Assembly: GCA_001803815.1 (NCBI GenBank)
Contig: MHEL01000031.1
Location: 1 to 8,519, forward strand
DNA length: 8,519 bases
Source: Nitrospirae bacterium RBG_19FT_COMBO_42_15
Lineage (GTDB): Bacteria; Nitrospirota; CAKKRA01; 9FT-COMBO-42-15
Direction: 5' to 3'
The position numbers and the translations under genes were made by a program. Positions 5,483 through 8,519 of the stretch are shown piece by piece. How positions within the stretch are numbered: position 1 is the first letter of the stretch; each line of letters opens with the position of its first letter. The notes beneath the pieces were generated by a model. The model did no database searches. It was not told where the DNA came from and saw only the letters and a program-made list of their open reading frames with translations.

Positions 5483-5604
5483 GATCAAAATATCACAGGG
5501 GCTGCTCTCTCCTTTCTGTCAAGCACTTTTCATAATCAAACCTTATCCCTTTATTAGCAACACAAATCATTATCAAATCTAATCCTTACATTAATATAAT
5601 CAAT

Positions 5605-5633
5605 TTGACATTCGTTGTGTGAAGATTTATCAT
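5605..5633 (+). promoter_or_regulatory. Predicted promoter of the molybdoenzyme operon
   Basis: TTGACA (5605-5610) and TATCAT (5628-5633) are 17 bp apart, close to the sigma70 consensus (6/6 and 5/6). The start would be near 5640, leaving a leader of about 100 nt before the ATG at 5740. An inverted repeat GTGAA (5619-5623)/TTCAC (5633-5637) overlaps the -10 and could be an operator. It does not fit FNR (TTGAT-N4-ATCAA) or CRP spacing. The rest of 5483-5739 shows no gene. Confidence 0.55.
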
Positions 5634-5720
5634 TCACTACTTTTAACAGAAAAGACGAAAAAAGTTTTTGTAATAGAGTTATTTTTTATTCTTATCAATA
5701 AAATTATGAAATTTTCTTAA

Positions 5721-5737
5721 AGGGAGGAAAAGCAGGA
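5721..5737 (+). promoter_or_regulatory. Ribosome binding site of the molybdoenzyme gene
   Basis: AGGGAGG (5721-5727) lies 12 nt before the ATG at 5740, slightly far. A second purine run, GCAGGA (5732-5737), sits very close to it. No other in-frame start upstream competes, and the ATG gives a normal N-terminus for the family. Confidence 0.5.
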
Positions 5738-5739
5738 AA

Positions 5740-8202
5740 ATGGCATTAAAACCGCTTGGAGAATCTATCAGAGAGTATGACAAGGTAGTAGTTACAACAT
5801 GCAGCAATATGTGCGAGGCTGCATGCGGTATGCTGATCTATGTAAAGGATGGAAGGGTTGTAGATATATACGGCGACCCTGAGCATCCTTTAAGCAAAGG
5901 CGCGCTCTGCCCGAAAGGCTCAGGCGCTTTTCAGCATATCTATAATCCATTGAGGGTGAAATATCCAATGGTAAGAAAGACCCTTAATGATGAGTTTAAG
6001 AGGGCATCATGGGATGCAGCGCTCGACTTTGCAGCAGAAAGATTGATGAAGGTAAAAAAAGAGTATGGCGCAGAGGCATTGATGCTTCACAGGACAGGCC
6101 GCTCTGACTTTTTATGGAAGCTTGGCGGTTCAAGATTCGGAAAAATCTGGGGCACGCCAAATATTGTCGGCCAGGGGCCAATCTGCTGTGAGAGCCCTGG
6201 TGTTGCAATGAACTATACTTACGGCGCAAAGGACCTCGGAAGATTAATGAACCCTACAACAGACTGGGTAAACTCAAAATGTATAATGATTGCAGGTTCA
6301 AATACAGCAGCCAATCATCCGGTTGAGATGCTCTGGGTCTTAGATGCAAAAGAAAAAGGCACAAAGATTATCTGGATTGACCCGAGATTTAATCCATCCA
6401 TGGCAAAGGCAGATATTGCAATAAGACTCAGACCAAATACTGATGCTGCGCTTGTTATGGCAATGATAAATGTAATCCTGAAAGAGAATTTATACAATAA
6501 AGAGTTCGTAGATAAATGGGTGCATGGCTTGGATGAATGGCGGCCGTTGATTGAAAAGATGCCGCCTGAGAGGGCAGAGAAGATAACATGGGTGCCAAAA
6601 GAGACGATTATTCAGGCAGCAAGGATGTTTGCAACGAACACGCCTGCATCAGTATCAGGCTGTCTCGGCACAGCGCAGACATACAATTCAAGCAACATTA
6701 ATCGCTGCTATGGAATCTTAGTGGCGCTCACTGGCTCAATCGGCGTGCCGGGTGGCGGCTGGAACTGGCTGCACAACTGCCGTCCGCCGCTAAATTACGG
6801 AAAGGATTTGGCATCGCTTCCGCCGGTCAAGGCGCCTGTCATATCCGATAAATTAGTCGGCTGGGCAGATGTTTCTGCTGCTAATTTCCCGAATGCAATA
6901 TTTACACAAAAGCCATATCCAATAAGGGCAGTATGGTGGAACGGAAACATGATGGCGCAGATGCCGTTTACACAGAAGTATGCAGCAGCATTCAAAAAGA
7001 ATATTGATATAGCAATACACAACTCATTCCATCCAAACTTTACATATCAGCATGCACATGTTGCATTCCCGATAACATCGTGGGTGGAGAGAGAAGGCCT
7101 TTGCCATCACGGAAATAACAGATTAATGTCATGGTTCAATCAGGCAATAAAAGAGAACTGGGAGTGCAGAAATGACATAGATGTTATTGCAGGCATAGCA
7201 GACAGGGTCTTTGGGAAAGAGGATGGACTGAAGTGGTTCCCATGGAGAAGAAAAGATGACCCGACAAAGATTAATATGGCAGATGCAACAGACTTCTTTA
7301 ATAAGCAGGAGTCCTTTACAGCAGGATGCACGAAGAAGACGCTTGACCCTGCAACAACGCCAAGGGGCGGCGTAATGTGGCCCGCATTTACAGAAGAAGA
7401 TGCAATGAGATTTGAATCTGCTGAAGCAAAGGTCAGGGGCGACTATATCATGTATGAAGATAATAAGCCGTTTCCTGAATCTGATCCGCCAAGAAGATTT
7501 CCGACGCCGTCAGGCAAGATTGAGGTTGCATCCGATGCAATAAGGGAGCTCGGCTGGGACTATCTGCCGAAACACAGAGAGGGCGGACATACGCCTGTCA
7601 GCGATCCAGAGGACTTCAAAGAGCATCCGCTTGTTCTTTGTACTGGAAGGCCGGTGTCCAGCTTCCATGAGATGGGCCACTGGTGGCCATGGACAGACGA
7701 GCTTGAGCCAGACCGCTATATTCAGGTTCATCCTGAGCTGGCAAAGGCGCTCGGCATTGAAGACGGCGACTATGTAAAGCTTGAGTCTATGCGTTCAGAG
7801 CTTGACGGCTATGCATGGGTAACAGAGGAGACTGACCCAAGGCAGGTCTGGACATACTGCAGTACAGACGAATATCAGCCGTTTGTGCCAGGGATTACAA
7901 ACAGGAATGTAAGCTGGCTTATTGATGACATCATCACAGACCCTGTTTATAATCAGGCTGAATTCAAGGCGCAGCTTGTCCTTCTGTGGAAAAAGGGGAC
8001 ATCAAGGAAAGAGGCATTGAAGAAGACCCATGAGTTCTTAAAGAAATTCCCGGAATATCAGGTTGACGAGAGCGAGCTTGGCGCCTATGTAAACAAGGTT
8101 GCTATGAAGGGCGCGCCAGTATGGGATAAAAAGAGCAAGAAGGTTATCTGGAATGGGAAACAGGCAGAGGATGGGAATGTGCTGCCGTTTACTGAAGACT
8201 AA
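5740..8202 (+). CDS. Molybdopterin oxidoreductase catalytic subunit (DMSO reductase superfamily)
   Basis: This 820-aa Mo/W-bis-MGD enzyme has an N-terminal [4Fe-4S] domain at about 15-70 with C21, C25, C29 and C57 (CX3CX3CX27C), followed by the usual K59 in CPKG. A large molybdopterin domain follows at about 73-500, with cofactor motifs AGSNTAANHP (185-194), IDPRFN (213-218) and VEREGLCHHGNNR (449-461). The C-terminal cofactor-binding domain is at about 628-745 (HPLVLCTGRPVSSFHEMGHW). The region where the protein ligand to the metal normally lies reads GTPNIVGQGPICCESPG (138-154), so C149 or C150 is the likely ligand. The CX3CX3C spacing resembles DmsA-type enzymes rather than the CX2CX3C of NapA/Fdh. 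There is no twin-arginine signal, so the enzyme should face the cytoplasm. The next gene encodes its probable Fe-S electron-transfer partner. Substrate is not assignable: sulfur oxyanion, polysulfide, arsenic or organic substrates all occur in relatives. Confidence 0.93.
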   Translation: MALKPLGESIREYDKVVVTTCSNMCEAACGMLIYVKDGRVVDIYGDPEHPLSKGALCPKGSGAFQHIYNPLRVKYPMVRKTLNDEFKRASWDAALDFAAERLMKVKKEYGAEALMLHRTGRSDFLWKLGGSRFGKIWGTPNIVGQGPICCESPGVAMNYTYGAKDLGRLMNPTTDWVNSKCIMIAGSNTAANHPVEMLWVLDAKEKGTKIIWIDPRFNPSMAKADIAIRLRPNTDAALVMAMINVILKENLYNKEFVDKWVHGLDEWRPLIEKMPPERAEKITWVPKETIIQAARMFATNTPASVSGCLGTAQTYNSSNINRCYGILVALTGSIGVPGGGWNWLHNCRPPLNYGKDLASLPPVKAPVISDKLVGWADVSAANFPNAIFTQKPYPIRAVWWNGNMMAQMPFTQKYAAAFKKNIDIAIHNSFHPNFTYQHAHVAFPITSWVEREGLCHHGNNRLMSWFNQAIKENWECRNDIDVIAGIADRVFGKEDGLKWFPWRRKDDPTKINMADATDFFNKQESFTAGCTKKTLDPATTPRGGVMWPAFTEEDAMRFESAEAKVRGDYIMYEDNKPFPESDPPRRFPTPSGKIEVASDAIRELGWDYLPKHREGGHTPVSDPEDFKEHPLVLCTGRPVSSFHEMGHWWPWTDELEPDRYIQVHPELAKALGIEDGDYVKLESMRSELDGYAWVTEETDPRQVWTYCSTDEYQPFVPGITNRNVSWLIDDIITDPVYNQAEFKAQLVLLWKKGTSRKEALKKTHEFLKKFPEYQVDESELGAYVNKVAMKGAPVWDKKSKKVIWNGKQAEDGNVLPFTED

Positions 8203-8203
8203 T

Positions 8204-8326
8204 ACGGCTTCGTAAAAAGTCCATCTGCTGCGTTGTCGCTTCGGCCTCGCATCCTCACATACTAAAATGTATGCTGCGGTGCGAGTCCTCGCTCCGCCTT
8301 GCATCTGGAGCTTTTTACTTTGCCGT
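8204..8326. repeat. ~120-bp imperfect palindromic intergenic repeat
   Basis: The outer ends ACGGC (8204-8208) and GCCGT (8322-8326) pair, then GTAAAAAG (8212-8219) with CTTTTTAC (8311-8318). Further in, CTCGCA (8246-8251) pairs with TGCGAG (8280-8285), and CATAC (8258-8262) with GTATG (8269-8273) around a 6-nt loop. Stretches between these arms match imperfectly. The ends (GTAAAAAG-TCCA and TCTGGAG-CTTTTTAC) resemble non-coding repeats scattered through many Nitrospirota and deltaproteobacterial genomes, as far as I recall. It lies between two genes of one presumed operon and encodes no protein. Confidence 0.7.
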
Positions 8327-8352
8327 TTATAATTGAATTATTATTGTTCATT

Positions 8353-8360
8353 AGAGGAGG
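8353..8360 (+). promoter_or_regulatory. Ribosome binding site of the Fe-S subunit gene
   Basis: AGAGGAGG ends 5 nt before ATG 8366-8368. This strong site fixes the start of the truncated gene and shows that it is translated independently despite the upstream palindrome. Confidence 0.7.
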
Positions 8361-8365
8361 TTAAG

Positions 8366-8519
8366 ATGACAGAATATTTATATAAGGCAGAAGAGGGCTT
8401 TGCAGAAAAGAAGGTTCCCCATGAAGGGAGAGAGTCAAGGGTAACCTTAAGAGGCCATTCAAAGCAGTGGCAGATGTTCCATGATCCATCAAGGTGCATT
8501 GGCTGCTTTGGCTGCGAGG
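8366..8519 (+). CDS. 4Fe-4S ferredoxin-type electron-transfer subunit (partial, 3' end outside window)
   Basis: Only the first 51 residues are present. They show C44-I-G-C47-F-G-C50-E, the start of a CX2CX2C [4Fe-4S] motif as in DmsB/PsrB/NrfC-type subunits, preceded by MFHDPSR. The cysteines begin about 43 residues in, whereas classical DmsB-like subunits start their first cluster within roughly 15-20, so there is a charged N-terminal extension. No Tat or Sec signal is visible, consistent with a cytoplasmic complex with the upstream molybdoenzyme. It would pass electrons between the Mo site and a membrane anchor or soluble carrier. Later clusters and any fused domain lie beyond the window. 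Confidence 0.82.
   Translation, partial: MTEYLYKAEEGFAEKKVPHEGRESRVTLRGHSKQWQMFHDPSRCIGCFGCE

Noticed and set aside
5595..5640. FNR or CRP binding site near the molybdoenzyme promoter
   Set aside because: The half-sites GTGAA/TTCAC are spaced 9 nt, which fits neither TTGAT-N4-ATCAA nor TGTGA-N6-TCACA.
8038..8304. 88-codon minus-strand frame across the molybdoenzyme 3' end and the palindrome
   Set aside because: It overlaps a confident gene and a non-coding repeat, and shows no domain.
8210..8325. Rho-independent terminator after the molybdoenzyme gene
   Set aside because: The foldback has A- and T-runs inside its arms but no GC-rich stem followed directly by a U-tract. The strong ribosome site and partner gene just downstream argue for transcription through it.
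1..8519. CRISPR array, tRNA, rRNA or retron-like RNA
   Set aside because: No regularly spaced direct repeats, CCA-ended cloverleaf or reverse-transcriptase motif was seen anywhere in the window.

Overview
The window looks like an AT-rich chromosomal stretch of an anaerobic or respiratory Gram-negative-type bacterium. It carries a dCACHE/HAMP/PAS sensor kinase, a molybdopterin oxidoreductase with an Fe-S partner, an IS200-like (RAYT-type) transposase and a RelB/RelE-like toxin-antitoxin pair. Its mix of genes and palindromic intergenic repeats resembles Nitrospirota or Desulfobacterota-like metagenome genomes. That placement is an impression from protein style, not a measured assignment.

Positions 1-1330 are mobile and scrap DNA. 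They hold the tail of an IS3-family transposase gene, then a complete 315-aa Y1 (HUH) transposase bounded by a perfect 25-bp inverted repeat (90-114 and 1069-1093). A third, slightly diverged copy of that end lies in direct orientation at 1189-1227. Between the second and third copies is a short coding-like remnant.

Positions 1323-3978 (minus strand) encode a two-component pair: a 736-aa membrane sensor histidine kinase followed by a 123-aa receiver-only response regulator. A 40-bp palindrome lies between them. The regulator has no output domain, so the pair probably signals through protein contacts or a phosphorelay.

Positions 3979-5482 are a small accessory region. An XRE/HTH_3 regulator gene (4292-4615) has a promoter whose predicted transcript begins with a hairpin that hides its own ribosome binding site. 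Next come minus-strand gene scraps and small palindromes. Then a ribbon-helix-helix antitoxin and a RelE/ParE-type toxin form a tight operon, driven by a promoter overlapped by an inverted-repeat operator.

Positions 5483-8519 begin a respiratory or redox operon. A near-consensus sigma70-type promoter precedes an 820-aa DMSO-reductase-superfamily catalytic subunit with a CX3CX3CX27C cluster motif and no Tat signal. After a ~120-bp imperfect palindromic repeat comes the start of a ferredoxin-like Fe-S subunit, cut by the window end. The two probably form a cytoplasm-facing molybdoenzyme electron-transfer module. The substrate cannot be told from sequence alone.

I see no clear novel defence or CRISPR system. 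The most unusual signals are the transposase end-repeat architecture, the SD-sequestering leader of the XRE gene, the repeat inside the molybdoenzyme operon, and that enzyme's unusual cofactor-site sequence.
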